Part shown: positions 52,065-60,424 of the stretch, in pieces
How positions within the stretch are numbered: the first letter of the stretch is position 1
Layout of the letters: every line of letters begins with the position of its first letter
Origin: Fibrobacter sp.
GTDB lineage: Bacteria > Fibrobacterota > Fibrobacteria > Fibrobacterales > Fibrobacteraceae
DNA: 64,000 nucleotides
Assembly (NCBI GenBank): GCA_017412605.1
Contig: JAFPWY010000010.1
Location: forward strand, 186,001-250,000
Reading direction: 5' to 3'
Notes under the pieces: model-generated
Database searches by the model: none
Seen by the model: the letters and a program-made list of their open reading frames with translations, nothing else
Told to the model about the DNA's origin: nothing
Made by a program: the position numbers and the translations under genes

Positions 52065-52837
52065 GCTGTTTGCAGAAAATCGGGTTGGTCGCCTTCGCTG
52101 CCTTTGTCGCCTTTGCCGTGATGTTCTCGTACTTGACAAAGTCGCAGTTCATAAGGATGCCCGAAAAGCCCTGGCACATGCAGCCCGCCATAGATGCGGA
52201 TTCTCTGACAGAGGGATATGTCTCTAAGTATGAGCTGCTCGACCGGAGAAAATTGATTGGTCAATTTGCCGATTCCTCGCGGGTGACCGTGTCTATCCTT
52301 GTGGATGCTTGGGGCGTCCCATTCGGCGAAAGCTTGCTTGCGGAAGATTTTGCGATTTTCAAGGACGTGCCGCACAGGGAGTTCTTGCATCACAGATTGG
52401 CTAACCGTACCCGCCATGCGGAATTTGCCGAGCTGCGCATTCCCGGCGACAGCACTCGCCCGCACGGTGGTGTGTACCTGTTCGGCGGGGATTCCCTGGA
52501 GTACGGACGCAACCTCTACATCGATTCGCTGGGGTACGGCGTGCGGCTGTTCTGCCAGAAGTGCCCCGACAGCGTGATGGCGGCAACGCTAGATTCCGTG
52601 CTCGCGGCCGTGGCGGTTGACTCTGCATCCCCCGTGAAGAACGTCGCCTGGACTACACAGGGTTCCCGCGACGGCGACCGTGCCAAGCTGCACGCCACGT
52701 TGCGCCTTATCGCCGGCGTGGCCCGCAGGCACCCCGAAGCCCGCTTCATAGTGCAGGGGACTCACCGCCCCATCCTCGGCGACCCGAAAATCCGCCGTGA
52801 AAGCTTTGCCCATTGGGTTCCTGTTGTCATATTTTAG
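52061..52837 (+). CDS. Membrane-anchored protein of unknown function
   Basis: A 258-residue protein with an N-terminal anchor helix (residues about 6-24) and an extracytoplasmic domain. Phrases such as VTVSILVDAWGVPFGESLL near residue 77 and RFIVQGTHRPILGD..FAHWVPVV at the C-terminus resemble parts of alkaline-phosphatase/sulfatase-like folds, but the metal-binding set is not visible. I do not recognise the family. It starts within the stop of the GT-C-like gene, so the two probably act together. It contains two Cys in CQKC. Confidence 0.4.
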   Translation: MSCLQKIGLVAFAAFVAFAVMFSYLTKSQFIRMPEKPWHMQPAIDADSLTEGYVSKYELLDRRKLIGQFADSSRVTVSILVDAWGVPFGESLLAEDFAIFKDVPHREFLHHRLANRTRHAEFAELRIPGDSTRPHGGVYLFGGDSLEYGRNLYIDSLGYGVRLFCQKCPDSVMAATLDSVLAAVAVDSASPVKNVAWTTQGSRDGDRAKLHATLRLIAGVARRHPEARFIVQGTHRPILGDPKIRRESFAHWVPVVIF

Positions 52838-52854
52838 TATAATTTCCCAAAAAC

Positions 52855-52917
52855 TCGCTCATTTTTTAGTGGAAATCAACTAAAATTCGCTCATTTTTTT
52901 AGAAAAGAATGTATATT
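52855..52917 (+). promoter_or_regulatory. Direct and inverted repeats with TATATT box before ATPase gene
   Basis: TCGCTCATTTTTTAG (52855-52869) is repeated, with one extra T, at 52887-52902. Between them lies an inverted repeat TTTTAGT/ACTAAAA (52864-52870 and 52879-52885). TATATT follows at 52912-52917, 6 nt before the ATG. The arrangement suggests an operator next to a leaderless promoter. Confidence 0.4.
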
Positions 52918-52923
52918 TAAAGC

Positions 52924-54258
52924 ATGTACCTGAAACGCAAACTAGATGATTTCTTGCTAGAATGGAAAAAATCCGCCGATAGGAAACCCCTGATTGTCAA
53001 AGGGGCCCGTCAGATAGGGAAGACGGAATCCATCAAGCATTTCGCGGTAAATTACGAGAATTTTGTCAACATAAACTTTGTGTTGGAGAAAAAGTACAAG
53101 ACCATCTGCGAAGATGGCTACACCGTACAGGATGTCATCAGAAATATCTCTCGCATTGATTCCGAAAAGAAGTTCATACCTGGGAAAACTCTTATTCTTT
53201 TCGACGAGATTCAAGACTATCCTGAAATTGCGACATCGCTCAAGTCGTTCTGCATAGACCGTCAGTTCGATGTGATTTGCAGCGGCTCCATGCTGGGGAT
53301 AAATTACAAGCGTATAGAGAGCAACAGTGTTGGCTACAAGTCGGAATTCCAGATGCAGTCGATGGATTTCGAGGAATTCCTGTGGGCCATGGGATATGGC
53401 TCGGATGTTGTCGGTGATCTTTTGTCGCACATGCGGTCGGTAACGCCATTTAACCAAACGGACATGAATGTTTTTGGTAGTCTGTTCATGGACTATTGTC
53501 TCCTTGGGGGAATGCCCGAAGTGGTGCGTTCTTTTGTCGAAAAGGGAACGTTCGAGGGGACGCTTGCGCTCCAGCGCGCCCTTATCGCGGATTACAAAGA
53601 AGATATAAAGAAGTATGTCGAAGGGATAGACAAGACCAGAGTGCTCAACGTGTTCAACAGCATCCCTGTGCAGTTGGCAAAAGAAAACAAGAAGTTCCAG
53701 GTTTCTAAGGTTGCGAGTGGGGCGAAGTTCAAGGACTATTGGGGTTGCGTCGAATGGCTTAATGATGCCGGCATGGTGAATCTCTGCCATTGCCTGCATA
53801 CACCGGAACTCCCGCTGAAAGGGAACTTTGAAGAAAAAAAGTACAAGATTTATTTCAAGGATACGGGGCTCCTTGTCGCGAATCTCGATGATGAATCCCA
53901 GGAAGACCTTCGCGCTAACCGGAATATGAATGTGTACAAGGGGGCCTTATACGAAAATATCGTTGCCGAGATTCTGAGCAAGCAGGGTTACGAGCTTTTC
54001 TACTATAAGAAAGAGAACTCCACGCTGGAGCAGGACTTTTTTGTGCGAACGAAAAAAACGCTCGTACCGGTCGAAGTCAAGGCGAAGGCTGGGACGGCAA
54101 AATCGCTGTCAACCCTTGTCAAGAGTGATGCGTACCCGGATATTACGACAGGGATCAAGTTTTCTGCGGGTAATGTCGGATTTCAGAACAACATCTACAC
54201 GTTCCCTTACTTCTGTGTTTTTTTGTTGAAACGTTATCTTTCGGGAGTAGATTTCTAG
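52924..54258 (+). CDS. AAA ATPase with DUF4143 domain
   Basis: A 444-residue protein of the widespread AAA_14/DUF4143 family. Walker A GARQIGKTES near residue 27, Walker B LILFDEIQ near 94, and a sensor-like CSGSMLG. The C-terminal DUF4143 part contains YKGALYENIVAEIL and QDFFVRT..LVPVEVKAKAG, a PD-(D/E)XK-like fold. Members are common in bacterial accessory regions; their biological role is poorly known. The gene appears leaderless. It is next to a broken glycosyltransferase gene and a toxin-antitoxin pair, so this spot is probably a hotspot of insertion. Confidence 0.9.
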   Translation: MYLKRKLDDFLLEWKKSADRKPLIVKGARQIGKTESIKHFAVNYENFVNINFVLEKKYKTICEDGYTVQDVIRNISRIDSEKKFIPGKTLILFDEIQDYPEIATSLKSFCIDRQFDVICSGSMLGINYKRIESNSVGYKSEFQMQSMDFEEFLWAMGYGSDVVGDLLSHMRSVTPFNQTDMNVFGSLFMDYCLLGGMPEVVRSFVEKGTFEGTLALQRALIADYKEDIKKYVEGIDKTRVLNVFNSIPVQLAKENKKFQVSKVASGAKFKDYWGCVEWLNDAGMVNLCHCLHTPELPLKGNFEEKKYKIYFKDTGLLVANLDDESQEDLRANRNMNVYKGALYENIVAEILSKQGYELFYYKKENSTLEQDFFVRTKKTLVPVEVKAKAGTAKSLSTLVKSDAYPDITTGIKFSAGNVGFQNNIYTFPYFCVFLLKRYLSGVDF

Positions 54259-54262
54259 TATT

Positions 54263-54358
54263 ATGCCGATACCCAAGATAATCCATTACTGCTGGCTGAG
54301 CGGCGGGCCCAAAATCCGCCACGAAATGTTGTTTAATTTAACGCCTATTTCATATTGA
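54263..54358 (+). pseudogene. 5' fragment of a GT32-type glycosyltransferase
   Basis: Starting at ATG 54263 the frame reads MPIPKIIHYCWLSGGPK, the characteristic start of the Gly_transf_sug/GT32 family (IPKIIHYCW), then runs out after 31 residues. The rest of the gene is missing. A second, diverged copy of the same 5' end (ATGACCATCCCCAAGATTG) begins the GT2 gene at 55705. Confidence 0.7.
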
Positions 54359-54383
54359 CAAATAGTATATAAAATTATATATT
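54355..54383 (+). promoter_or_regulatory. Promoter of the AbiE-type operon
   Basis: A consensus TTGACA (54355-54360), a 17-bp spacer and TATATT (54378-54383), with 10 nt to the ATG of the antitoxin gene. This gives a near-leaderless message. The -35 box overlaps the stop of the GT32 fragment. Confidence 0.7.
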
Positions 54384-54393
54384 TTCTGCAAAC

Positions 54394-54999
54394 ATGAAAA
54401 ATGCTGTGGAAAATACTCAAAAACTGGCAGATTTCGCCCCGAAGGTGGGCGGAGTATTTTCTCTGTTGGAACTTGGCGCCCTCTTCGACATATCGAACCA
54501 GCAGTCGCTCTGGATTGCGGCCAGACGGTTCGAAGCCGCGGGTCTCCTGAAGCGCTACTGCCGAGGAATTTACGTCGCTCGGGATTTTGATCCACAGGTC
54601 CTTTCTGCCAAGGTCCGTACGGATTCATACATATCGTTCGGGTCGGCGCTCGCTTATCACAGGCTCATCGGCACCGAAAGTCCGTTCTTGGTGAGCTGTG
54701 TCGTACCGTCGCGGGCGAGCGAGTTCGCTGGCGAAGTAAACCTCTCCTATGCAAGGATATCCAAGGAGCTGTATTTTGGCATGGTGCCGCTAGAAAACGG
54801 GGCGAAGATGGCTGATGCCGAGAAGGCGGTGCTGGACACGCTCTACTTTTACCAGCACAAGAAGGTATTCTATTTTAACGTGTTTCAGGATATCGATTTT
54901 GCGGCCCTTTCGAAGGAAAGGGTGGACATGTACCTGGAGCGATACGTGAATCCAAGATTCAGGGCTTTTGCAAGGAACACCATTTATGGAAAAGCTTGA
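54394..54999 (+). CDS. AbiEi-family antitoxin
   Basis: A 201-residue protein with an N-terminal winged-helix part (VFSLLELGALFDISNQQSLWIAARRFEAAGLL) and the typical AbiEi middle region: GIYVARDF, SYISFGSALAYHRLIG, ARISKELYFGM and MADAEKAVLDTLYF. AbiEi proteins bind their own promoter and counteract the AbiEii nucleotidyltransferase in type IV toxin-antitoxin and phage-abortive systems. It overlaps the toxin gene by 14 bp and so is co-expressed with it. The TTGACA promoter just upstream is a likely autoregulation target. Confidence 0.85.
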   Translation: MKNAVENTQKLADFAPKVGGVFSLLELGALFDISNQQSLWIAARRFEAAGLLKRYCRGIYVARDFDPQVLSAKVRTDSYISFGSALAYHRLIGTESPFLVSCVVPSRASEFAGEVNLSYARISKELYFGMVPLENGAKMADAEKAVLDTLYFYQHKKVFYFNVFQDIDFAALSKERVDMYLERYVNPRFRAFARNTIYGKA

Positions 55000-55705
55000 A
55001 AACACGGAAGCGCTGCTCGCCTGGATTGTCGATTTCTTTGCGACGAATTTCGGCAACTCCGCAATATTGAAGGGCGGAATGGCCCTGCGGTTAATGCATA
55101 GCCCACGTTACACGAACGATGTTGACTATATATTCATTCCGTTCGATTCGAAAAAAGATGCGAAGGGGGTTATAGAGCAGGCGTTGTCGAAAGTGGATGG
55201 ATTACAGTTCCAGTCGACAATGAATTCGAAGGCATTGAGAGTCCTGCTGACGTATGGCGGCCAAAGTGCGCAGATAGAGGTGAATGCCGAGAAGGATTGT
55301 CCGTCAATCCCGATGTCTTCGGCTTTGCTCAGCACGGCGTATGGGCGGCCGGCACGCATCTTGCGAATTATGGAGCCGGGCGTATCTTTTGCCCATAAGA
55401 TTGCAGCATGGAACGAACGCGAATTGATGCGCGACCTGTATGACATTTATCAGTACGAAAGTCTGTTCAAGGTCAAGCCCAGAATGGACATTTTGCAGAT
55501 GCGGCTGAAAAAAGCGCGGTCATATAAGGGCGTTGTCACCGCCCGAGATATGAATGAACTTGTAAACAAGTTAACACAAAGGGCTGAAATGCTAAATGAT
55601 GGTAACTTGGCTGAATTGCAGCCGCTCTTGAGTGAAGAAGAACTCGCGGGGCTGGCATTCCGAATGAGACCCGCCATACTGAATCTATGCGAGGAATTGA
55701 GCTGA
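54986..55705 (+). CDS. AbiEii/AbiGii-family nucleotidyltransferase toxin
   Basis: A 239-residue protein starting at ATG 54986. The nucleotidyltransferase signature is visible: ILKGGMALRLM near residue 33, then TNDVDYIF with the metal-binding D-x-D, and a third acidic position in QIEVNAEKD. The rest (KIAAWNERELMRDLYDIYQYE) is typical of AbiEii. Family members block growth by modifying tRNA or other nucleic acids until neutralised by AbiEi. Its stop overlaps the ATG of a GT2 gene (TGATG at 55703-55707), an unusual coupling of a toxin with a glycan gene. Confidence 0.88.
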   Translation: MEKLENTEALLAWIVDFFATNFGNSAILKGGMALRLMHSPRYTNDVDYIFIPFDSKKDAKGVIEQALSKVDGLQFQSTMNSKALRVLLTYGGQSAQIEVNAEKDCPSIPMSSALLSTAYGRPARILRIMEPGVSFAHKIAAWNERELMRDLYDIYQYESLFKVKPRMDILQMRLKKARSYKGVVTARDMNELVNKLTQRAEMLNDGNLAELQPLLSEEELAGLAFRMRPAILNLCEELS

Positions 55706-56577
55706 TGACCATCCCCAAGATTGTCCATTACGCATTTGTAATCCTCCATTATGGTGACGCGGCTGTCACCATGGAGGCTATCGAATCGATTCGCTCCCTA
55801 GATAGGGGCGGGCGTAAGGTGTCCGTGATAGTCGTGGACAATGCATCGCCAAATGGAACTGGAGAACAGGTCAAGAAGCAGATTGAATCATTGCCAGATT
55901 TCCACTACATTCTCAATGAAGAAAATCTCGGATTCGCAAGGGGCAACAATGTCGGCTTTAAATATGCAAAGAATGAACTGAAAGCAGATTTTATTGCCTT
56001 GATGAACAACGATGCCGTGATTGAATCTGCAGATTTTTTTGCGCTGGTAGAACAGGATTATTCAAGCGAAAAGTTTGCAGTGCTAGGGCCCAGTATCCAT
56101 ACGCCTGTGGGGAAAGAACAGAATCCTCTTAGGCTGAAGATGCTTCGTGGCTTTAGGCTTAAGTTGACAGTGGCGTATTTATGGGTAGATTTGCTGGCTA
56201 CGTTCCTGCTCATTTCTCCGATGATTTCTTGCTTGCTGAAAAAGTTCCCTCGAAAACAGACGAGGCAAGAACTTTCAGCCATGAACAATGTGGAACTTCA
56301 TGGTAGTTTTTTGATTTTCTCACTTGAGTTCATTGAAAAATTTGACGGACTTGATGACAGGACGTTCATGTATTGCGAAGAGGAATTTTTATTCGCAAGG
56401 TGCATGTTCAATAACTTGAAAACGAGATTCAATCCTGCAATTCGCATCCTTCATAATGAAGTGGAAAACCGTAAGGCGAGTATTCTGCAACAACGGAAGA
56501 AAAGGCTATTTAGAGTAAAGAACTGTCTAAAAAGCTTAAAGATATATTCTAGGAATGTTGTTGGGAAGATATCCTGA
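55705..56577 (+). CDS. GT2 family glycosyltransferase
   Basis: A 290-residue protein. After MTIPKIVHY, which looks like a GT32 start, comes the GT2 pattern AFVILHYGDAAVTMEAIESI, VIVVDNASPNGT, NLGFARGNNVGFK and the acidic LMNNDAV. The C-terminal half has a putative membrane-associated segment (LWVDLLATFLLISPMISCLL) and a YCEEEFLFARC motif typical of rhamnosyltransferase-like GT2 enzymes. It overlaps the AbiEii stop. Its 3' end overlaps the convergent GT2 gene at 56549 by 29 bp. It probably adds a sugar in a surface polysaccharide. The chimeric start deserves checking. Confidence 0.8.
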   Translation: MTIPKIVHYAFVILHYGDAAVTMEAIESIRSLDRGGRKVSVIVVDNASPNGTGEQVKKQIESLPDFHYILNEENLGFARGNNVGFKYAKNELKADFIALMNNDAVIESADFFALVEQDYSSEKFAVLGPSIHTPVGKEQNPLRLKMLRGFRLKLTVAYLWVDLLATFLLISPMISCLLKKFPRKQTRQELSAMNNVELHGSFLIFSLEFIEKFDGLDDRTFMYCEEEFLFARCMFNNLKTRFNPAIRILHNEVENRKASILQQRKKRLFRVKNCLKSLKIYSRNVVGKIS

Positions 56578-57400
56578 AAAATAGCCCTTCTTTGAATCCT
56601 TTCGCTATAGCACTTATCTTTCTGAGTCGTTCTCTTTCGAACAATACGGCTTTAGTGTCGCAGAAAATAGTGAAAAGAAACAGCCAAAGAGAAAATGCTG
56701 ATATCGGATGCTTGCGGAGGAATATGACCCGATCTCGCGTCTGTTTTTCAAGCCTGAATGGGGAATAATTGTAAAGGAAGAAGGGCCCGATTCGGCTGAT
56801 GTTGCCGAGGCTGATGTGGAGTTTTGCTGAATTAATGCGCAGCGTTTTCAGGCGGAACTTGTTTGCTTGTATGAAAAAATCAAAGTCAACGCAGTCGATA
56901 AATAGGTCTTCGTCAAAACGAAGTCCTTTTGGCAAATTATGCAGATTTATGAGCGTTCCGGAATTAATAGAGCGCTTTACATAATCGCATGTATTTTTTG
57001 TTTTTGTTGGGTAAATATTTTCGTAATCGATATTGTTATGAACGAGAAAAGGAACTAAACAGAAAAAATCCGCGTCAAGATGCTTTCTGTATTCATCTAG
57101 AAAATGCTTGTCGAAAGTGGAATCTTGATCGAGAATAAGTAAATAGTCAAAGCCGTTTTCTAGCCCATATTGAATTGCTGCATTGTAGTGTGTCGGAAGG
57201 CCTTTGTTTATGGGGCTGGAATGGATGATTACATTTTGCGGAAATTGAATGCTGGCAATATCTTTGAAATTTAGGGAATTGTTGTCGTAGAGTAGAATGG
57301 AATCTATTTGCTTGGATAAGGTCATAACTACATCTTTTAAATGATGTAATTCGGGATTGTAGGTGACGATGACCGAGAGAATCTTAATGGATGAAATCAT
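56549..57400 (-). CDS. GT2 family glycosyltransferase (rhamnosyltransferase-like)
   Basis: A 283-residue GT2 enzyme. ILSVIVTYNPELHHLKDV, ILLYDNNS, NKGLPTHYNAAIQYG and LLILDQDSTF, with DQDS as the metal-binding acids, are all typical of the RfbF-type rhamnosyltransferases. SVIVTYN is at the very start, so the ATG at 57400 is right; it overlaps the previous gene's stop by ATGA. It is the last gene of the leftward polysaccharide operon. Rhamnose as the donor sugar is only family habit, not seen in the sequence. Confidence 0.85.
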   Translation of the reverse strand: MISSIKILSVIVTYNPELHHLKDVVMTLSKQIDSILLYDNNSLNFKDIASIQFPQNVIIHSSPINKGLPTHYNAAIQYGLENGFDYLLILDQDSTFDKHFLDEYRKHLDADFFCLVPFLVHNNIDYENIYPTKTKNTCDYVKRSINSGTLINLHNLPKGLRFDEDLFIDCVDFDFFIQANKFRLKTLRINSAKLHISLGNISRIGPFFLYNYSPFRLEKQTRDRVIFLRKHPISAFSLWLFLFTIFCDTKAVLFERERLRKISAIAKGFKEGLFFRISSQQHS

Positions 57401-58350
57401 TTTATTATGATTCCTTTTATTAGCAAACAAAGCAGATTGTATATGAAGGAGGGTAATTTCCTTTTAGGGGATAACTGTATTGTTCTATAATTTGAAATAT
57501 AGTGCTTTGTGCGCCATAAAAAATCTTTCCGATAAGCCAAAGCTTCGTAAAATCTTGTTGCGGAATCAATTTTGTATTGGAATGATGGCGAAGACCCCTC
57601 CCTTTTCAATTCATTCAGCATCATCGCTACTTCTTTGTAGTACTCCTTTTTTTCGTGAGTGTCTTTGAAAAAAATAGAGAGTGCATCTGCTATGCCGAAA
57701 AATTTTTTGTTTGTAATGCTAGACTCGTGTTGCCTGTATTTCAATAGAATGCGGTCGACATATTTGCAGCCGTTGTTGTTGCAGGCATTTAAAGCTATCC
57801 ACCAATCGTGGTATTTGACAGAATCGGGGATAGGAATAATTTTTTTGACTAGCGATTGGCGAATCATGCTTGCCGCGCCTTGTACGATGTTTCCGTACAC
57901 CTCGTGCGAGAAGAGATCCTCCGTGTTTTGTGGAAATATACGAATGGGAATTATTTCCCGCATGGTTCGGCGTAATGAATTGTCGTTTGAATCTATGAGC
58001 AAAGCATTCCCGCAAACACAGTCGTTTGAACCTATTTCCTGAATGAGTATTTTAAGGTGATCTGGCTCCCAAATGTCGTCTTGATCGCAAAAAGCGATGT
58101 ATTCGCCTTGGCAAAGAGAAATGATTTTTTCGAAGTTCTTTTTGTAGCCTAGGTTATGTTTATTCTCAAAAATTTTTATGCGAGAATCTTTACTTGCATA
58201 TTCCTTTAAAATATGAACAGTAGAATCTGTTGAACAATCGTCACAAATAACAACCTCAAAATTTGACAATGATTGTGATAAGATTGAATCCATCTGTTGC
58301 CGGATGAATCTTTCTCCATTGTAAGTTGCTAAAGCGATAGAGACGAGCAT
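57397..58350 (-). CDS. GT2 family glycosyltransferase
   Basis: A 317-residue GT-A enzyme. Near-perfect GT2 motifs: SIALATYNGERFIRQQMDSIL, VICDDCSTDST, NLGYKKNFEKI, and FCDQDDIWEPDHL with the DQD metal site. The HDWWIALNACNNNG and YRQHESSIT motifs match a large O-antigen/capsule glycosyltransferase group. The start is the ATG at 58350, 4 bp after the GT92-type gene. Codon use is AT-rich like all genes of this operon. Transfers one sugar in the repeat unit; donor and acceptor unknown. Confidence 0.87.
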   Translation of the reverse strand: MLVSIALATYNGERFIRQQMDSILSQSLSNFEVVICDDCSTDSTVHILKEYASKDSRIKIFENKHNLGYKKNFEKIISLCQGEYIAFCDQDDIWEPDHLKILIQEIGSNDCVCGNALLIDSNDNSLRRTMREIIPIRIFPQNTEDLFSHEVYGNIVQGAASMIRQSLVKKIIPIPDSVKYHDWWIALNACNNNGCKYVDRILLKYRQHESSITNKKFFGIADALSIFFKDTHEKKEYYKEVAMMLNELKREGSSPSFQYKIDSATRFYEALAYRKDFLWRTKHYISNYRTIQLSPKRKLPSFIYNLLCLLIKGIIIK

Positions 58351-58354
58351 GTAA

Positions 58355-59311
58355 TTATGTATACGTTTCAGGGATTTTGTTTTTTAGGCTGTCAACGAAA
58401 GAGGACAAGTCAATGTCACTCTCTTTAGTCGCCCAATAGGTAAAATCATATGCCTTTTTGTCAAAAGGCCTTTTTTCTGCATTGCTAACTCTTCCTCGAG
58501 ATAGTTTAGAAATGTATTCCTCCTTACTTTTGGAGTAATAATGATTTATTCGTATTTTTTTGAATGATACATGAGTTGAAAATGGGGTAATTAATGTGTC
58601 GAAATTCTCGTCAACCGCTTTTTTGGAAGGCTTGAGAATCATATAGTGCGGATTTGTACATATTTTAACGCTTTTTGGCTTTACAATACACTTTATGTGC
58701 CGGTTGGCGGAATTGTCGTCAATTGCGTGACATCGTGTGTAATTGGATATTACAAAGCCTTTGGTTGGACATTTTTCATGATTGTTTGCGTCGAACACGC
58801 ACCAATTTATTCCTAGCATATCGATTTTTTCATACATCTTCAAAAATTGAAGAAGATTTGTGGAATAATTGGGATTTAATACAATAAATTCATCAATGTC
58901 AATAAAAGCTATCCAATGACTAGAGTCTTTAAAACGAGCTATGGCGTCGTTGTAGACGGTAATTTGCATCGCAGAACCGGGACAAAAGAGGTAAGAGACA
59001 ACTCCTTTGTCAATGTAAGGAAGAAGAACCTCATGTAAATTATCTTCTGATTCGTTGTCGTAAATGTAAAAATGATCTACACCTATAATTAAATGGTATT
59101 CTATCCATTCTCTAATGTATTTCGATTCGTTTTTTACTATGGCGACAATCGAAATATTATTGTCGTGTTTTTTTTCTTCGTTGGCAACTATTGCTTTGCT
59201 TTTTTTCGAATGGAATAGAAATATGGTGGCGATTTCTATAGACCGTTTGTAAATGGACTTCCAGGAATAATTCCGGATTACAAAAAATAATTTTTTGCAA
59301 AAAGAAAACAT
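58355..59311 (-). CDS. GT92-type glycosyltransferase (DUF23-like)
   Basis: A 318-residue protein. ISIVAIVKNESKYIREWIEYHLIIGVDHFYIYDNESEDN is the signature of the GT92/DUF23-like and related GT2 group; WIAFIDIDEFIV contains the D-x-D acids, and NWCVFDANNHEKC and YSKSKEEYISKLSRG follow. A basic N-terminal segment of about 45 residues precedes the catalytic domain. It sits in the middle of the leftward operon with 3-4 bp gaps on both sides. GT92 members include galactosyltransferases, but the substrate is not known here. Confidence 0.8.
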   Translation of the reverse strand: MFSFCKKLFFVIRNYSWKSIYKRSIEIATIFLFHSKKSKAIVANEEKKHDNNISIVAIVKNESKYIREWIEYHLIIGVDHFYIYDNESEDNLHEVLLPYIDKGVVSYLFCPGSAMQITVYNDAIARFKDSSHWIAFIDIDEFIVLNPNYSTNLLQFLKMYEKIDMLGINWCVFDANNHEKCPTKGFVISNYTRCHAIDDNSANRHIKCIVKPKSVKICTNPHYMILKPSKKAVDENFDTLITPFSTHVSFKKIRINHYYSKSKEEYISKLSRGRVSNAEKRPFDKKAYDFTYWATKESDIDLSSFVDSLKNKIPETYT

Positions 59312-59314
59312 GCT

Positions 59315-60424
59315 TTAGAATTCCGTATTTTGACGGTTTTTGTTTATTGCGCTTAATGTTTCTTCTAAAAAGCCAAGGCCATTTTTTTGATCAGGCTCTA
59401 GATGACATCCTTCGGCCCACTCATTCCATGCGTTAACAAAGATGAAGTTTTCTTCATCTGAGTAAGGATGGAAATTTTTTAAAATGAATTGAAGCCATTG
59501 GCCGTACAATTTAGGAGTATTTTTTGTTAGTGCCCAAAATGATCTTTTAATCCTTCTTGGAGAGTTGTCCCAGCCGGGGGTTATGCCGGGGAACTCTTTT
59601 AATGTTTTTGATAAAAGTACAGATTCCTCATGCATGACATAATTATCATATTTGAACAAAACTGGCATTTTGGGGGCTTTTTTCCCGCCCAGATGATATC
59701 TAAGCCCATCAATCCAAGCGTATATGTCTAACCACCATCTTTTTTTGGGAATGGTGTGAGGTTGGAAGTCTATTGCAACATCAAATCCGTCAATTAAAAG
59801 TTGTTCTCGTGAGAGAGACAAATTCTTCATGAATCCGATGTAAAGGTCTAAGTCATATTTTTTTGCAACATCTCGCCAAGTGATAATGGTCTCTTTAATG
59901 TTGGGAATATTTTCCGGTTGATAAATTACAAAGAACGGCCGACCATTTATTTTTATATATCTTTTATCGCAAAAGACATTTTTGCATAAATATTCCATAT
60001 GTGCAATATCGTCTTCTTTTGAATAGTGTTGCTCAATGAGAATCTCTTTTTCTCCACCATCCCAAGCGCGAGTCCAATTTTCGTTTGCCCAACACAACAT
60101 GAACGGAAAATCAGGTTTTCCTGAAGTTAAAATGTCATTGACGGGACGTTCCATCAATCGTTTACCGTTGAACCAATAATGATAGTAGCAGAATCCGTAT
60201 ATGCCATATTTGCGAGCCATTTCGGCCTGCATTTCTCTGGCTTCAGGTAATCGCAAATCATAAAAACCGGTATCTGCCGGTAAATGAGGTTGATAGTGTC
60301 CCCTGAAACGGGGACGTGCTTTTACCACGTTCGTCCATTCGGTGAAACCCTTACCCCACCATTCATCATTTTCTTTGAATGGATGAAATTGAGGGAGGTT
60401 TATGGCGATGAGGCGTTTAGTCAT
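59315..60424 (-). CDS. WbsX-family (GH99-like) glycan protein
   Basis: A 369-residue protein of the WbsX/GH99-like family. Landmarks are LIAINLPQFHPFKENDEWWGKGFTEW, GIYGFCYYHYWFNGK, FPFMLCWANENWTRAWDG, NGRPFFVIYQPE and FVNAWNEWAEGCHLEPD. These proteins occur in many O-antigen and capsule clusters; some are glycosidases, others may be transferases. The ATG overlaps the GT4 gene's stop by 8 bp. No signal peptide is present, so it acts in the cytoplasm. Its role in synthesis versus trimming is open. Confidence 0.85.
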   Translation of the reverse strand: MTKRLIAINLPQFHPFKENDEWWGKGFTEWTNVVKARPRFRGHYQPHLPADTGFYDLRLPEAREMQAEMARKYGIYGFCYYHYWFNGKRLMERPVNDILTSGKPDFPFMLCWANENWTRAWDGGEKEILIEQHYSKEDDIAHMEYLCKNVFCDKRYIKINGRPFFVIYQPENIPNIKETIITWRDVAKKYDLDLYIGFMKNLSLSREQLLIDGFDVAIDFQPHTIPKKRWWLDIYAWIDGLRYHLGGKKAPKMPVLFKYDNYVMHEESVLLSKTLKEFPGITPGWDNSPRRIKRSFWALTKNTPKLYGQWLQFILKNFHPYSDEENFIFVNAWNEWAEGCHLEPDQKNGLGFLEETLSAINKNRQNTEF

